Source of the DNA: Ornithodoros turicata
Lineage: Eukaryota > Arthropoda > Arachnida > Ixodida > Argasidae
Length of the DNA stretch: 64,000 nt
Assembly (NCBI RefSeq): GCF_037126465.1
Contig: NC_088201.1
Location: 130,696,665-130,760,664, forward strand
Direction: 5' to 3'
In this document: positions 33,746 to 46,227 of the stretch, one piece after another
How positions within the stretch are numbered: position 1 is the stretch's first letter
Layout of the letters: each line of letters opens with the position of its first letter
Translations under genes and position numbers: made by a program
The notes under the pieces: model-generated
What the model saw: the letters and a program-made list of their open reading frames with translations, nothing else
Databases searched by the model: none
Told to the model about the DNA's origin: nothing

Positions 33746-34052
33746 TGGTCTGACATGAATCGGTCGAACCTAAAGTGAATACCATGTATCGTTACCGGTT
33801 TCGCAGTCGAATACGATACGGAGCATGTAGTAAAATCACCTTTAGACACTAGGGTTAGCGCCTAATTTATTTTATTTTCTCCCTCAAAAGTAGTGGTAGC
33901 GGAGGCGGTTCCGCTACTCAAAATTGTAGCGGAAATTACTTTCCCGCTACAAATAACAAATGTAGCGGAATTACACCTCCGCTGCTGAAAAAAGTAGCGA
34001 TTACAGAAGCGGCGCTACAAGTAGCGCCGCTACGCACAACACTGGTCTGGAC

Positions 34053-35213
34053 ACACTGTGCCTAAAGCCGGATGATTGTTTGGATCCAAGTGGATTACAG
34101 ATTCAATCCAAGCCATCCAACTGGCAACTTGTCCAAGCCTAACTGCTCCTAATGTCAACAATACCCAGTGCGAAGGCGAAGATAATGCGAAATCGTCGGT
34201 TTCTTAATTGAGGAAACGTATTTTGAAGTTCTTGATCTACAATATGGTGGACAGTTTTCTGAAATGGGTGATTTGTGGCTTCCGGGCTTCAAGCATTGTT
34301 TATGTCGTAGTGTGGAGTAGTGTTCTCGGTGCTGTGGTCTTTACCTTTGCGTGCCATTCAGCCCTTCTGCTATCATGAACAATTAGCTGCGTTCGTTTTT
34401 GTGAATTGGTTTCAAGTTTAGCGCAGTAAAGTACGCAGCATGTGGATCATCGTGTTAGCGTCATGCAATTGAACTATTAGCGGATACATCCAGTTGTTTG
34501 TATAGAATGAATTGCGCATGTTGACGGTACTTGGCACACAGCTCTGTAGGTCGATCTCCAATACCAAAATCTGCCATGATTCAGGTGCAGTAGGTATTCG
34601 GCTGCACGAAGTAGAGGAAAACATGAATGAGAGAGCAACACAGAACTTTGCTGCAAGAAGAAAAATCTGTTTATTATTGCAAGTCACAATTTCATTAGAG
34701 GACAGTACAGTAAAATTAAGCTGTTAGCGCGGTAGTCGCGGGGCGCGGGGTAGTCGACAGACATGTAGCTGCTGGCAAGGCACATGTCAAAACATAGTTG
34801 TGGATGTTGTTCTGTAGGCTACGTCTGAACAAACGATACTTGTGTCTGTCTTTTCTTTTCTTTTTAAGTATGCTCCCTAGAAAAGCGAAGAAAATGTGGA
34901 GGTACAGTCTTTCAGTTTCCCATCTGTAAGTCAAGATGACATCAGGTGTTGATGCATTTGGGTGTTATAAGCTTCGTCATCTTTTCCCTTCCGTCTGTGC
35001 AACTGGACCTCAGGCAAAGGAGGTCAAGTATACGGTTATTACACTAATGGTCACAAATGTCGAATGTTGTGATATCAAATGTGCCTTGTATACTTTGTTT
35101 TTGCACTAAAATAATTTTACTTCATGCATACGCATTCACATTGCCACTAAATCGTAGATATGATACATGATAGGAGTTCTTACAGAGGCTATGTTCAACC
35201 CAAACTGGGGCTC
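34053..35213. other. Intron, nothing recognised
   Basis: No feature seen. Confidence 0.4.
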
Positions 35214-35225
35214 AATTGATTCGGG

Positions 35226-35505
35226 ACCAGCGGCATGGCCGAGTCGGTTAATGCGTCCCGCTCGTTGGTGGTAGCCAAGGTCGAACTGAAGACTGGGAGG
35301 TGGTGGGTTCGAATCCTACCGCCGGCTGTGCTGTCTGAGGTTTCCCCTGGGTTTTCCGAAATGTCGGCACAGTTCCCCTGAAGTCGGCCCAGGACGCATA
35401 CTAGCCCCATGTCCTCCACTCTTTCCCGCCTCCACTCTTCATCTGTCCACGTGTGTACGCCGCTCGTAGCCACAGTTGCTTCGCGGCGCTAACGAAAAAT
35501 AAAAA
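35226..35505 (+). mobile_element. Full-length tRNA-derived SINE with 12-bp target duplication
   Basis: AATTGATTCGGG flanks it on both sides (35214-35225, 35506-35517). The head is tRNA-like with box A TGGCCGAGTCGG (35236-35247) and box B GGGTTCGAATCC (35305-35316), resembling a Leu/Ser-type tRNA. A body (TTTCCCCTGGGTTTTCCGAA) and a tail (GTACGCCGCTCGTAGCCAC) follow, then an A-rich end. The identical tail survives alone at 6770-6815. Overall plan is like tick SINEs such as Ruka, though I cannot confirm identity. Confidence 0.88.
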
Positions 35506-35517
35506 AATTGATTCGGG

Positions 35518-37670
35518 GTAATAATCTGTAGGAGATGAGTTTAACTTGAAAGTGTCAGACCGTAAATATAATGTTGTAGGTACACAGGCTGTTCGACACA
35601 AGTTCACCTCTATATTAAAAGAATGGATGGTGATCATGAATGTTCTATTTTATTGTATCGAATACAATTAACACACAATATATGAACGGTCAATGTTCCT
35701 GCAAAATATTATTACTATTAATTGAGATTAATAAATCGGGCCTTGTAATTTTGCAATAATAAAGGAAATGGGTTTTGTTTGAAAGGGCACTGCAAATTCC
35801 AATTTCATCAATCAAGAGATGATTCTATTTTCATTCAATGAAACTACTATTGCATTGACTCTCTGTAACAAGCTGTGACGGTATTACACAGGCGCCTTCA
35901 CCACGCGAAGCTGCGCTGTCAGTGTCGGTACTCACCATATAAAGGAGAGGATCGACTGAGCAGCCACGATGTAGAACATGTTGTAGCACATAGCCGTTTG
36001 ATGTAGACAGCTGTAGTGCTCGTGCACTTTGCTGAAGATTCTTCCTTCGTTTTGGCATTATTGCACAAAAATCTAAGCCATAGGCTTGGGGTTAGTAAAT
36101 GAATTTAGTCATTTAACATGTGCTGGATGAATGTCACTCAAACTGGCTTACCCACGCATGTAAAACAATTTTAAGAATTATATTTATGTTGCGATCATGT
36201 ACTTTTAATTAGTACTTTACTTTTTAACGTACGCCACAGGCAGACTTTCAACTGAATGGCCCAAGTGACTCTTCCTCCGTCATGGTTTCATGGCGAATGC
36301 TTCAAGGGGTTTGCATCTGAGACGCACTTCGCTGTGGATATACTCTTGTATGACCAATACACAAGAAGGATAAAATTGAGAAAATTCGCAGAGAGGTACA
36401 GAGGCACATTGACAATAAAAGGAATGAAACAGTGTAAGCTCCATCACCTGAACATGTATGCTTTCTTGATTTGGTGCTGGAACGCCAGAGCATGCACCAG
36501 GCTTTAGTACAGCTCGACTGTGTCCAGCATAAAAGGAGCATTGTTGAAAATGATTTGAGCACATGAGGTCGTGTTTGCAGTTAGTGTAGACCCATTTCGA
36601 ATATCGTTCCGTATGTTGGAGAAGCATGTGAGGGCAACAAATTTCCATTAACATTATTACAGAAACAACAGAAGTAGGGCCTTCTACTTTTATGTAGCGC
36701 ATGCATAATGTATCTTGAATTGTGTCGGAAAAACTATATGATCTCCTGCTACAGGTGCATGCATCCCCATCACAACAGAGCCTTCCCGAGAGCTGTTCAT
36801 AGGATGGTGCAGCATCTGCTTGGCATGCTCCTAGAGTGAAAATAACTGAGTGCTTGTATTATATGTAGCTTGAGGAAAATACAATGCGCTCCTATATGTA
36901 TGTGTACCTGTATATGAAATGCAGTTATTTTCATAGTAACTTGTACTGCTTCTTTCAGTGCCTTTCTCAGATGGTTGAACAAAAACATGACAGATGGGAT
37001 CAAACAAATATGAGTAACTGGGATAAGGTTGGTGCTGAGCGGCATGTGCCCTCTAGTCAATGCTGTCTTAGTAAAGTGTTTCTGATGTTGAAATTTATAA
37101 GTTTGGGTGAATATTACAAAAATAAAGGAGTATTTGGATACATTGGTACTCTGATGTACACAGCTGCACGGCCACGGAAAGACAAACTTAATTCACTCAA
37201 ACCCGTATTGGAAGAATTTCGCACTAGGAAAAGTAGGCTACTTACTTCAGGAAAGATACTTCTGATCCCACTTCTCTGCACTACTTGCAGTTCTATTAGA
37301 TGAAATTATTGGGCAACGAAAACGAAATCAAGGCCAAGCTTAAAAGGTTCGAGGAGTAAGAAATTTGCGTATTGGGTTGCCCATCTTGCATATCGCCTGT
37401 ATGCTGCCCGCGGCACGTCATTCTGAGAAGTGTCGTGGAACAGGTGGATTTCGTTCAAAAAGATTAGAAAAACAGTCCCAGCAACCATTTACTGTATTGC
37501 TCTTGAGGATGCAACTGATTTATTCTCTTGGTTTTTGCATTATCGGGCTACAGACGAAAAAAATCATCAATTTATAAGACCTATAATGCCATTTGTAGTG
37601 CCTAAATCGAGAGCTTCAGTGCTTTCTACAGGCGTCTAAGAGATGTCTTTTTCGTGCCTAAAAATTCGGG
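35518..37670. other. Unrecognised intron sequence
   Basis: Several open frames of 70-140 codons overlap at 36256-36702 and 36884-37303, on both strands. Some residues (CTAARPRKDKLNSLKPVLEEF, about 37150-37215) look protein-like, but no motif identifies them. The phrase TGTGTCCAGCATAAAAGGAG occurs here (36520) and again at 38042. Confidence 0.3.
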
Positions 37671-37679
37671 TTCTAATAG

Positions 37680-37790
37680 TGATGTGATGGGCTGTGATGT
37701 TGATGTCCAAAGATGGGTTATGATGTGAGGAGGTGTGATAGTGATAGTGATAGTGATGTGATGTTATGGGATGTGATGTCCACTGAATTT
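37680..37790. repeat. GATGTGATGG low-complexity tract
   Basis: Imperfect repeats of GTGATG/GATGTG with (GATAGT)3 in the middle. Confidence 0.7.
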
Positions 37791-37969
37791 TTCGAAAAAT
37801 GCGACCTGTCCCCGCAACTCTGATATGCACGCAGGGCCGCGGCGTTCCTTTCTCGAGGTCGCACCATCATTGGTCCTTAGGGAGTGACGTTTCCTCGTTT
37901 TCAGAGGGAATTCCGGAATACTCTCACCATACATCGTCTACTCTTGTCAGGTGTTCCGTCGAATAACCG

Positions 37970-38240
37970 TCAAACTAACGCCACTATAAACCCCGTGCGG
38001 ATGCAACTTCCGACTTCTCGCAACACTCGCAGAAGATGCGAGTGTCCAGCATAAAAGGAGTCTGTGTCCAGCTTGTCCAGCAACAACCCTTGGCGGACGA
38101 AGATGTCTTGCAGCGATGTCGTGGTGGCGGAGGCAGAAGTTGTCGGCATGTACGCCAACTCAGGCCATTTGCTGTAGGCGTCGATAGTGATGATGTAAGA
38201 GGGGTGTAAGGGGGTGTAAGGATGAACAAAGTCCGACCAC
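37970..38240 (-). pseudogene. Ty3/Gypsy integrase fragment, copy 1
   Basis: The minus strand encodes AYMPTTSASATTTSLQDIFV (about 38160-38095), identical to the integrase at 40114-40692, but the sequence leaves homology just after VRQG, before the second catalytic Asp. A tiny fragment of the same element family, with frame breaks. Confidence 0.7.
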
Positions 38241-38719
38241 GGCGCCCCTACCGCGCTGTGTGGCTACTCAGGGGGAGCGAGGGCTGTCTGTCTGTTACTT
38301 CAGCTAGCATACACGCTACTGAACAGTTCGCAGAACTGTGAGAACGGGTAAGAATATCTGTTGTGTTGCGGGACGCAGCAATACATACAAGAACTGACCA
38401 GGCACGAAACTTCACCGGTTACCAAACAACCCGTATGAAAGATAACGTCGTAAGGGCTGTGCGTCGGCAAAAGTAAGCAGCATTATGGTCACTTGACACC
38501 GTAGTGCAAGATTTCTATCGTTCAATAACTGTTGCGGCATTGTCTTTTGGGAGTTACTCTTTTTCAGCACCAATCGCGTTGCGTCACTGCTATGTACATA
38601 AAAGGAGGGAAAGTCATTAACCCTTGGCTCCAAATAAAAAAAAAGTTATTGGAAGCTCGTACTCCCTACATCCAACTGCATCTGAGATTTGGCCTCGACT
38701 TTCTCCTCCACTGTTAACA

Positions 38720-39900
38720 TACCATTTGTGTCAGACCGTGGACAGCGACGAGGATGGACACGCGTCTGGAGCACCCGCTCCTCAGTTCCACCGGCGCGGC
38801 TATGGAGGTAGGTCATCGTCATCACCTTCCCGTGGCATCATGCAGAGAGACACCATCTCCTCTACATTTGGTGACCAGAACCAGGAACACCATCACCGGT
38901 GTAATTCGGCCCTTCAGCCATCCCGAATTTTGCAACAGCTTCGACGGCATTGTGCCGAGCATCCCATCCTGGAAGCCTCCCAAACCACCGGTGCCTTGCG
39001 CATGCGCAACGACCCGACCACCCAACTGAGACTCGACTCGGTGGAATCGGTTCATTCACATGCCTCGACCTGGTCACATTTTCAATGGCTTCCTCTACTC
39101 TGCAAGACCACCGCTGTGCTACTGATGCCATATTGCGAAGCACATCACTTCGGCACGCATGCGCTTCAAAGCTGGATCCATCTTCACTCCTATCGCACCC
39201 CAGAATTCTTCACCGCACCCCGGCGCTCTTTCACTCCCGACCGCGACACTCGAGCGTCGCGCTCACTTGCCGGTCGAGGCAGTCGAGGCAGCCGACGTTT
39301 CAGCTGGCGTCTCGGCAACTCACCACGTCTCGCATAGCCTCACTCTCACCTAACCTGAGACTCTGAGAGTTACGGAACTAGCTATCTTAGGACTAGACAG
39401 CGCCTCACTGTCTTCTCCGCTCTTCTCGGGCTAACGGATCGTTGTTCCCGTTGCTCACCAGCTGCGAGTGTTCGCCAACGTGTGCCGTCACGGCAAGGCT
39501 CCTCTAGAGGGATACCATTGTAGAGGAATTATGCCGAACATGGTGTTCGTTTTCGTTGTTCGGGTCACCAAATGTAGAGAGCGATGGTATCAGTCTGCAC
39601 ACCTGTTCAACCGAGCGCGTCAACCACAGTCGCCCTCGCTGCTCTCCTCCAGTGAAGACGTGGGCTTCTGCTTTATCGTCATTCGGCGACTGAGGGTGTT
39701 GTGTGTGTGGGGGGGGGAGTGATGTAGCGGACCGTGGACAACGACAAGGATGAACAAGCGCCTGGAACAACCGCTGCACAGTTCCACCGTCGTGGCCATG
39801 GAGATCGGGATGGAGATGGGACACCTCTGGCGGTCGCCCGTGTCAAAACTGCCATTATTTCTGTCCACCACGTGATACTCTCTAAAGTTTGGGTTGGCAA
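38720..39900. mobile_element. Mosaic of LTR-retroelement debris
   Basis: About 70 bp starting ACCGTGGACAGCGACGAGGA (38738) recurs in the same direction at 39729. CTCTACATTTGGTGACC at 38859 (plus) has an inverse partner at about 39564-39580. An LTR end in CTCTACA followed by TGGTGACC, resembling a primer-binding site for tRNA-Trp, is typical of some Ty3/Gypsy groups. A G9 run before GTGATGTAGCGG (39708-39728) looks like a polypurine tract and LTR start. The pieces face different ways, so this is a rearranged composite without a complete gene. Confidence 0.4.
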
Positions 39901-40113
39901 CGCTTTGTTGCTCGCGCTGCTTTCCGTGCTTTTACGTTTTTGCAATGTCATTTTGAATTAACGACGGAATTAACAGTGTCGCCTGTCCATCGGATCAGCA
40001 GCCCAAACAGGTTGGCCAACCTCAAAAGGTCTGTCCTGCGCACTCCGGTCGTAATTCCGTTTCTGCCTGATCGCAGCATGTAGGCATGTGTGTCTAAGGC
40101 AGGTCGCAAGAGG

Positions 40114-40692
40114 TCAATAGCCGTTCTGATTTGTCTTCCCATGAGGAGCATAGATGGAGATTTTTCCTGTCGTTGCATGTGGGGTGACGCGGTACTGCGT
40201 CAGGAACTTTTGAATTTCGTCCTTGGTTGTTCCTCCCCTCCGCAAGGCGGACTTAAACGTGCGGACGAAGTTTTCTGCTTGTCCGTTTGACTTTGTTTGG
40301 TAAGGGGGTGTAAGAACGTGTTGAATGCCATGCTTTGTTACAGAGTCCTTGAAGGTCTGGCTGGTGAATTGGGGTCCATTGTCTGTAACCAGCTGCTCAG
40401 GAAACCCTTGGCGGACGAAGATGTCTTGCAGCGATGTCGTGGTGGCTGAGGCAGAAGTTGTCGGCATGTACGCCACCTCAGGCCATTTGCTGTAGGCGTC
40501 GATAGTGATGAGGAAATGCTGATGTTTGAATTCAGCGAAGTCACAATGAACGCGAACCCACGGTCCAGCTGGAGGCTCCCATTGGTGGAGAGGAACAGAC
40601 CGCTTTTGTTCACTGAACTCTGCATATTCTTCACAACTACGGCATAAGCCGTAGTTCAGCCACCACACGTAAGACCGGGCAAGCATCTTCAA
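40114..40692 (-). pseudogene. Ty3/Gypsy (mag-like) integrase core fragment
   Basis: An open frame of 192 residues covers the end of the zinc-binding domain (LCRSCEEYAEF) and the whole catalytic core. Asp is in VHCDFAEF, Asp in VTDNGPQFTS and Glu in NGQAENFVRTF, with the ordinary D-D35E spacing. PLHQWEPPAGPWVRVH just before the first Asp is the style of mag-clade integrases. The region after the Glu is short and the upstream pol is missing, so it is an isolated remnant. Confidence 0.8.
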
Positions 40693-40699
40693 TGAACTG

Positions 40700-42310
40700 T
40701 GAGTGTGACCTTCAATGAATGAACTGTGTTCAATACTTTTATAATGTGATCATCACTGCGTAAACAATGTTTTGTTCTCGCTCTGTCACGGGAATAACGT
40801 TTCATCCGTAAGTAAATACTTATCGGTTGTTTCGTACCCCTGTCTGTGAGTGAGTCAACTTGAATCGTCCGTTTGCAAGCTGGCGCTGTACTACAGCTGC
40901 AAATTCATTCGTTTTCCTCCGTTGTTGTACAACTTTGATTACTGGCATGCTTTACCACTTCAGCAAGAAACACACAAAACGTGGCCACGTCGTCACATAA
41001 ACGTCACTGCCACGAATGATTTTTGTCCTACGGACCATGACAGGTCTTGTAATCGAAAAGTAAACCAAGAGTGAACCCCCGAACACACACAAATAACACT
41101 GCACGCGTGGCGTTCATCACAATGCCAATATCTGAACTGCAAGGCAACCACGACTCTGTAGTCTGCTTTTGGAGCTGGCATGCGCATGCTCTTGGGGTCA
41201 CGTGTGCAGTCATACGGTAGACGGGAGCATCCCAGAATGCAATGCGATCGCTGACACTCCCGTCGCAATGCTAAAAAGTTGGAAGGGCTGCTCCTGTGTT
41301 TCCTTCCTGCGTGCTCTGCGTCTGTTCTCACCAGGAGGCGCGAAACGCAGAGAGACGGCCTTGGAGGTACACGCTCCTATTTCGTGTGGGAGTTTCGATA
41401 CCGTCGTGTGCGATCCAGGAAGAATAAAATATGACACTGTAGTTTCGAAATCGACTGGAACAGATGCCACTGTCCCTCCAAATAGCACTTGCAGTTGACA
41501 GTGATGACTAACGAGAGTAGCTGAATAAATACTGCTTGCACAGAGTTCTTCCCGGTTCACATTTCGTCTGTTCACCACATTTTGATGTTTCTATTGGTTT
41601 GTATAGCTTTTTCCCGCTTTCATCGTGTGACACCCAGTGTCTATGGCTTGTAATTTCCAACTAATTTCCTTCTTTTTTCTTTTGTGTGTGTGTGCGTACA
41701 TGCTCTTTCCACATCGAGCATTCGTTGCGTCGGAGATTACATCTTTCAGATCTGTTCCATTCCAGGAACCTTGCACTGCGTCCTCAGTTGCCATGTTGAA
41801 AATTGTTTATTTACGTTTCTAGTTTGGTGGCCGCCAAGCAAAGTAAAGAACGGCTGCGCTGAGTGGTGCAAAGGCTTCGTGCAAACAATCGCCATATAGC
41901 AACGACCAACAATCGTTTTGTAGCGCAAGACGATTTAGGAAACCGCTCATCTAACGTAATGCGCGCACGGTCCAAAGATGCTTTCTGAAAGTGCTGCAAA
42001 CTCTCAACTGCTATACTGCACACTTGTTGAAACGGTCGACTAATCCGGCATGTGTTTGCGTAAACGCTTAAAAACAGGAGATACGAAATCTGTTTCTTAC
42101 GTATAGCAACCGATAGAAAGTATGCATATATAAGAAACGCGATACAACACAGTCCTGTCGAACTGTTGTGTGTCCTCGTTTTTCCGTCGCTTAACACGGG
42201 ATTCCGCCATTGTTTAGACTACACATACAAAACATTTAGGAGTTAACAAAGTAACGATTTCTGCTCTTCTAATATTTGTTTTATTACCGATGTAGTCTGA
42301 ACAACATCGA
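40700..42310. other. Intron with a possible solo LTR near 41280-41580
   Basis: 41521-41579 reads AATAAATACTGCTTGCACAG then GTTCACCACA, like the R-U5 end of a Ty3/Gypsy LTR, but no start or target duplication is visible. Nothing else recognised. Confidence 0.25.
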
Positions 42311-42316
42311 GTGACT

Positions 42317-42895
42317 GACTGTCCAGAACAGGGCCGCACATTTTATCACCTCCAATTATTCATTGGATTGTAGTGTCTCCGGACTAAAACAAGACCTTGA
42401 CATTGATCATCTCCCATTTCCCCGCTGCGGCTTACGTTTCTTCACGTCACGGCCACGCTCACAAGATGAGTCCCCCACATTGTCATACTGATTCTTTCAT
42501 GTATTCCTTCATTCCTATAGCTAATCGGGACTGGAATCACCTGCCGGAGTCCCTGGTTTTCACCCTGCCCGCTTTAAGGCTGCCATAATCCAACACTACA
42601 AAACAGTTTGTCTCATGATCGTTCCAGTGTCAGTTTCCGCCATCTCTTTTTTCTTTGTTTCTCACCTCGACTGTCGCATTCTTTCCCTTTTTATTCATCT
42701 AACGCCATTTCTGAGTGAGTGCTGCGCATCTATTCTGTTGTGTGGCGCCGATAGTGATTGTTTGAGATATTTTTGCTTTTTGGTTTTTTGCAAGCTTGTC
42801 TTGCTTGTCTTTTTCCCTATTTTGTCTCTTGCACCTCCGTTGTGCAGCACCCCCTTGGGGGTCCTCAACGTATATAAATAAATAAATAAACAAAC
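42317..42895 (+). pseudogene. 5'-truncated CR1/L2-like LINE 3' end
   Basis: The start encodes VQNRAAHFITSNYS, which aligns with VQNRAARFITNNYS of the LINE at 51.98-56.32 kb (its 55786 region). Stops and frame changes follow. The end, CCCCCTTGGGGGTCC then AAATAAATAAATAAAC, parallels the other copy's CTCCCGAGGGACTC and (TTGA)n. An older copy of the same family. Confidence 0.65.
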
Positions 42896-43867
42896 AATCC
42901 GTGTAGGTTTCATACAATGTGTCATATGTTTGCACATCGTAATTTCACAGTTAGTAAAAGTTGTCAGGTTTCTATAAATCATGAAAAAATCAAAATCAAT
43001 ATCTTGTCAAAACTAATGTCAGAATCTATTTTGCACATCTGAACGCTACAGGGCATGGTGTTAAAGTTCCAGCCTAAACCGTGTTGGGCCATAATTACTC
43101 ACTTCTAACAAACGCAGTGCTTTGTGTCGGAATCTATGTTAATAGTCGCTGGTCTGACAACAGCAACAACTGTATTGTAATGATGGAGTCGCGGATGCGG
43201 AGAGTCGCTAGTTTCAACTGTAATTTCCGCATTTATAAATGCGGAGGACAAGGAAACCAAGCAATAACGCACACCGCGAAACGGAAGCTGGATATCTTCA
43301 GGAAGGGTAGTCACAAATATTGCTGACAAATCAGCAATGTTACACTACGCGTACATATGCTACCCTAGATACCGTCCTATTCACCCCTATGACGGCAACC
43401 TTGGCGTGGTATTCAGTTTCTCCCTTCTCGACGCTCAGCTTTCGTTATCCCGTACCGAGCGAAATATACATCACTCCCCTGTGGTTCGTCACGGGCTTCC
43501 AAGCGATCACCAATTGTGACGTGACGTTTAGAGTGCGCCAAATATAATAATGGGAAGTTTTACTACATGGTACGCGCTATTGTCTTTGTATACGTAAGGG
43601 ATAGCGTTGTTGGTACTGCGCATTGCGCGAAGCTCTTTCTCTTATGGGCGTGTGCAGAGCAATCAACGCTATCCCTTACGTACGCAAAGGTGATAGCGTA
43701 CGATGTACGAAAACTGTAATAATAATAAAGAACGGTAGGTTCAGTTCAGTATCAGGCCCTTTAAACGGCCAGAGGAGACTTCTAAACGGCTTTTGCGAGC
43801 TCTTTGTTTTCCATGTTCGTATTATAGAATTTGGGTACGTGACATTTGTTCGCTTTTTTCTTTACAG
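42896..43867. other. Intron with one hairpin
   Basis: See the hairpin at 43585-43688; otherwise nothing recognised. Confidence 0.4.
43585..43688. repeat. 25-bp inverted repeat
   Basis: TTTGTATACGTAAGGGATAG at 43585 and its complement ending at 43688 pair over 25 bp with two mismatches; 54-nt spacer. Confidence 0.65.
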
Positions 43868-43921
43868 ATACCTATGGCTATAATCCATCAGCATCTCACA
43901 CACCACGTGCACAGTACCACA
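43868..43921 (+). CDS. Candidate 54-nt stalk exon of the same membrane protein
   Basis: An excellent acceptor (TTTTTTCTTTACAG ending at 43867) and a GTAAGT donor at 43922 bound 54 nt in phase 1. The encoded 18 residues are polar, with Pro, Ser, His and Tyr (TYGYNPSASHTPRAQYH). This is again a low-complexity stalk. About 33 kb separates it from the previous candidate, so other small exons may lie between them that I could not find. Confidence 0.5.
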
Positions 43922-46191
43922 GTAAGTCATCTTCATTTGAACCAGTATAACCGCAGAAACAGAAACATGATTCAGAGACAACATAGCGCGCATTACAGTG
44001 CGGGTTACCTTGTTATCAGAATTTGTTCGCACACCTCAGTCATCTTTCTGCTAAGTGAAGATGATCTTGTAGCAACAAAACTACACAGGTATCACGCCCG
44101 CTAAAAAAATTGCTCGTGGGATGCGTGCATGGACGTCCAATCAGAAGCATTCCGTTACGTTGCCTCTTGATCTTCTGTCATCCACTAAACAGATCCTCAA
44201 GCGACGTTGAGAATATGAGTTACATCACTGTGTCACCTGTTCATGATATCTGAGGCCTCCTCACTCAACAAAGTAGAAATTGAAAAGATGTGCGATGCCA
44301 TATGCAAAACACATGGAAAATGACCGGAAACATTACCATATGGGGCGCATTCGTCGGCACAAGAAAATGTGTTGAAGTTTCAGCACGATTCTTATCCAAC
44401 CCGAGAGCTACCATTGTAATGCAACCCAATACGTTCACGGTATTCCGATGATGCAATTGCAAGCAATCTACTGGACGGCTCATTTGCTTGCTTTCATGCG
44501 CTCTGGGAACAATTCGGATATGCATGTTGGTTGCTAGACCTGCTCCCTTTTTTCACACAAGCGCCATCATTCCGTCCGCGTCTTACTGGCACCGCGCTTC
44601 TTCCATATAGAAATGCCTCCAGACTTCATAATATTCGATTAGAATGTTGCTGTGATCCCCGAACTGTAGATTGTTGAACTCGACTTCATGTCTCTAGTGC
44701 TTTGTTTTCCTATCTGATATCATAGTACACATCTCATTTATTGTTCTGGTATGTCTAAGCGAACCGCCAATTGTGCGTTGAATATACTCGTTAGCCTTTA
44801 TTTTGTTCGACGTCCCAGCTCAGCCTGTACACTTGCAACCGGATGGCCTAGTGCCAGGTATTAAAAGTTATTCAAGGAGCATTACTGCGGAGGGATTAAA
44901 TCGATGATCGTGACTCCTTTCCTTGCTCTAATGTGTCGCCTCATCCTTTCGTTTTTCTTAACCGCATCTACAGCGTGATACGATCTCTCTACAGGTTCAT
45001 CGTCCACCACCACCACCACCTGTAAGTAATCATTCTGGTGCAGTACGTTTAGTTTGTGCATGGCGTTCCATTCCGTCAAAGACAAATATATGAGTGTCCA
45101 TCATATAAATATCATCAATAAATAAATACACATTTTCGATTACCAATTACAATTGTCAAGCGGCAGATACCCTAAGGCAATTTCCATTGAATCTAGCCTG
45201 TGACGAAAGTTCGTTGACTTGTCGTCATGGCCGGCTGTACGCGCTTGCATTGACGTTATGATAAATGTTTATTGGGAAAACGAAAATAACGAGGCGTTGT
45301 ATCAACTGATGTTGTTTACACACAATGGTTTTAAAACCCTGCAGGTGATTCAGGAAGCGAAAGCATCCGGTTATCTGTCTAACAGGGCTACTTCACTGTC
45401 GGATAATGACACTGAGGAGGAGCTAATATTGATAGGCGTTAATACTTCGTATCTGGCAGATTGAACGTTTCACATTGTAATCCATGAACGCCGAAGAGGA
45501 ACTGAAAGGCGTGACGCGAGGGTTGAGATTCCTTTAAATCTTGCTGCGAGCACCGGGGAAGACGCTAGTATGGGGAAATCAGCACGGTCCGCGAGCGAGA
45601 ATACTCGGATGGAAGAGCAGGCGGCATAGACAGCAAACATGGCTGTCGCGTAGCCTGTCTACAGAACTCTATTCAAATATTGAAATCAGCAGTAAGCTTC
45701 GTACGACAGAAAACAGAAGGGGAACATGAACATAGATATGACGACCGCCTCACAGCAGCTGCCTAGAGAATATGCAGAAACAGGTGTGTTGATGTAGGAA
45801 ACATATGTAGAATGCATGCCGTGTGCTGTTCACAGCAGACATCGTTTTCCATGTCGCTAAATAATACATTATAAAGATATATATTTTGCAGCTGTTATCT
45901 TAATCGCACCGACGTTATACGTATTGAAGTTCAGACCATGAGTGCAGATCGAATAATTAACCGAAGTAGCTTTTTGAAGCGTAGGTTGGTATAGTGCCTG
46001 CATTCGTGGCGATGGTTCCATTTCGTGTGCGGTTCGACGCTTTGCTACGTTGACAGTGACGTGACGTATAAATGGAACGTTACTGGGTATCTGCCGAGAC
46101 TTGGACGGGATTTCGTATCCCCAGGGTCTTTCTTTCTTGGCTTTATGACAGTGCGTTGTGCGAGCATATTACTTGTTGTGTTGTATTCCAG
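43922..46191. other. Intron, nothing firm
   Basis: (CAC)n lies at 45005-45020. An 81-codon frame at 45219-45464 has a protein-like, acidic end but no motif I recognise, and a TTTAAA-ended word follows at 45530. Confidence 0.35.
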
Positions 46192-46227
46192 ACAAGCCAC
46201 AGATTCCTTCTGCGCCGGTTCAGCAGG
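46192..46227 (+). CDS. Candidate 36-nt Pro/Gln-rich linker exon
   Basis: The acceptor (GTTGTATTCCAG ending at 46191) and GTAAGT donor at 46228 bound 36 nt in phase 1. The residues NKPQIPSAPVQQ form a proline/glutamine linker leading into the ectodomain exon 0.8 kb downstream. Confidence 0.45.

Larger units (their letters stand above)
32803..34044 (-). mobile_element. hAT relic with 8-bp target duplication
   Basis: Ends CAGTGTTGTGC and GCACAACACTG are exact inverse repeats. The flanks are GCCTGGAC (32795-32802) and GTCTGGAC (34045-34052), 7 of 8 identical. Both subterminal regions carry many GTAGCG/CGCTAC motifs. Inside, a minus-strand frame still encodes the hAT dimerisation segment. The middle is occupied by a nested foldback element. 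Confidence 0.8.

Noticed and set aside
36256..36702. Overlapping ORFs on both strands
   Set aside because: Neither strand shows a recognisable motif or splice context; shadowing between strands suggests chance.
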